A stretch of DNA of 13,218 bases, taken from positions 1 to 13,218 of the forward strand of contig UREG01000042.1 of assembly GCA_900546795.1 (NCBI GenBank). Reading direction: 5' to 3'. Positions within the stretch are counted from its first letter, which is position 1. Each line of letters opens with the position of its first letter. This DNA comes from an uncultured Veillonellaceae bacterium (lineage in GTDB: Bacteria; Bacillota; Negativicutes; Veillonellales; Megasphaeraceae). Under the pieces are notes generated by a model, which saw only the letters and a program-made list of their open reading frames with translations, had not been told where the DNA came from and did no database searches. This document shows, one piece after another, positions 12,813-13,218 of the stretch. The translations under genes were made by a program, and so were the position numbers.

Positions 12813-12996
12813 TTGAGGGGAATTCTATCCCTCATCCGCGAGGCATTAGTTACTATACTAATTGCTTATGCGGTTAGGGATAGAATTAACCGCCCACGCT
12901 ATCGCCAACGTTCCCAGCGGAAACGATAGCGCGGGTAGATAGAGCGGAGGACGCAAGTCCTCCATCTATCAAATTCATTATATCATTCTTGCCATG
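12813..12996 (-). other. Structured element B inside the CRISPR array (candidate ncRNA)
   Basis: A 184-base interval with the architecture of element A and little sequence in common. Hairpin 1 at 12821-12887: AATTCTATCCCT/AGGGATAGAATT, CCGC/GCGG, GCATTAGT with ACTAATtGC, loop TACTAT. Stem CCCACGCTATCG 12893-12904 pairs with CGATAGCGCGGG 12924-12935 (one A x C mismatch), and CCGC 12890-12893 can pair with GCGG 12917-12920 inside its loop. Hairpin 3 at 12938-12970: GATAG/CTATC around GGAGGAC/GTCCTCC with loop GCAA. The same 12-base box TCATTATATCAT is at 12975-12986, again placing a predicted minus-strand start (about 12970) at the first base of hairpin 3. Family unknown. Confidence 0.55.
12975..12986 (-). 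promoter_or_regulatory. Extended -10 promoter-like box of element B
   Basis: The same ATGATATAATGA on the minus strand as in element A. Here TTGAAA of the repeat is 15 bases upstream of TATAAT. A 6-base discriminator leads to a G at 12970, the base of hairpin 3. Confidence 0.45.
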
Positions 12997-13218
12997 CTTT
13001 CAATCCACGCGCCCGCGAGGGGTGCGACCATTGTATTGCTAGTTAAGAATTGGGATACCGTTCTTTCAATCCACGCACCCGCGAGGGGTGCGACCATTCG
13101 CTTTTTTCGTAGGTACTTCTGGCTCAAAACTTTCAATCCACGCACCCGCGAGGGGTGCGACATATTTCTCATGGCACACATTTATATATATATAGCTTTC
13201 AATCCACGCACCCACGAG

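Larger units (their letters stand above)
12293..13218 (-). CRISPR. Type I-C-like CRISPR array, distal end, continuing beyond the window
   Basis: Ten copies of a 32-base repeat. On the plus strand it begins CTTTCAATCCACGCACCC and ends GGGTGCGAC; on the minus strand it begins GTCGCACCC and ends GTGGATTGAAAG, the type I-C (Dvulg) form, so the array is transcribed on the minus strand. Repeats start at 12293, 12356, 12422, 12488, 12715, 12781, 12997, 13063, 13130 and 13196 (the last cut by the edge). Ordinary spacers are 31-35 bases. Two intervals (12520-12714 and 12813-12996) are far longer and hold structured elements. The repeats at 12293 and 12356 are decayed in their 3' plus-strand half, and 12422 has two changes at its edge, as expected of the leader-distal end. 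Leader and cas genes should lie to the right. Confidence 0.96.

Noticed and set aside
12813..12996. Integron attC site or IS605-type transposon end
   Set aside because: No GTTRRRY/RYYYAAC box pair, no transposase and no target-site duplication could be identified.

Overview
The window reads as chromosomal DNA of an anaerobic Firmicute. Negativicutes are my best guess from the gene repertoire, the about 50% GC genes and the AGGAGG ribosome sites, but that placement is inference. Four regions can be separated.

(1) Positions 155-1590. A Crp/Fnr-type regulator (minus) is divergent from a two-cluster ferredoxin-like protein (plus). An imperfect palindrome lies between them, and a bidirectional terminator closes the ferredoxin gene.

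(2) Positions 1591-8289. A compact eight-gene minus-strand operon encodes a molybdenum hydroxylase of the xanthine dehydrogenase family and its maturation machinery. The order in transcription is FAD subunit, 2Fe-2S subunit, Mo subunit, YqeC, MocA-type cytidylyltransferase, YqeB, XdhC Rossmann protein, XdhC N-domain protein. Genes overlap or nearly touch, so structural and cofactor-insertion proteins are probably made together. YqeB and YqeC mark the selenium-dependent type of hydroxylase.

(3) Positions 8418-10697 (plus). A two-gene cassette encodes a macro-domain protein with an acidic linker and a helical C-terminal domain, followed by a von Willebrand A protein. It has a good promoter, an intergenic hairpin and an elaborate terminal hairpin.

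(4) Positions 10698-13218. This is a graveyard and immunity region. About 600 bases without a convincing gene are followed by a minus-strand terminator and a 5S rRNA-like 3' fragment. Next comes a frameshifted phage pseudogene with a PBECR-like nuclease end, whose 5' start abuts the last repeat of a type I-C-like CRISPR array. The array is transcribed on the minus strand, its leader and cas genes lie beyond the right edge, and its distal repeats are decayed.

The most unusual content is inside the array. Two intervals that should hold a 34-base spacer instead hold structured elements of 195 and 184 bases. They differ in sequence but share one architecture: a conserved 12-base box that reads on the minus strand as an extended -10 promoter, a hairpin beginning exactly where that promoter would start transcription, an interleaved (pseudoknot-type) stem pair, and a long hairpin ending next to the following repeat. 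A further spacer-sized interval is itself a minus-strand terminator hairpin. Together these could form promoter-driven structured RNA units ending in a short mini-array. This reading is inference from sequence only.
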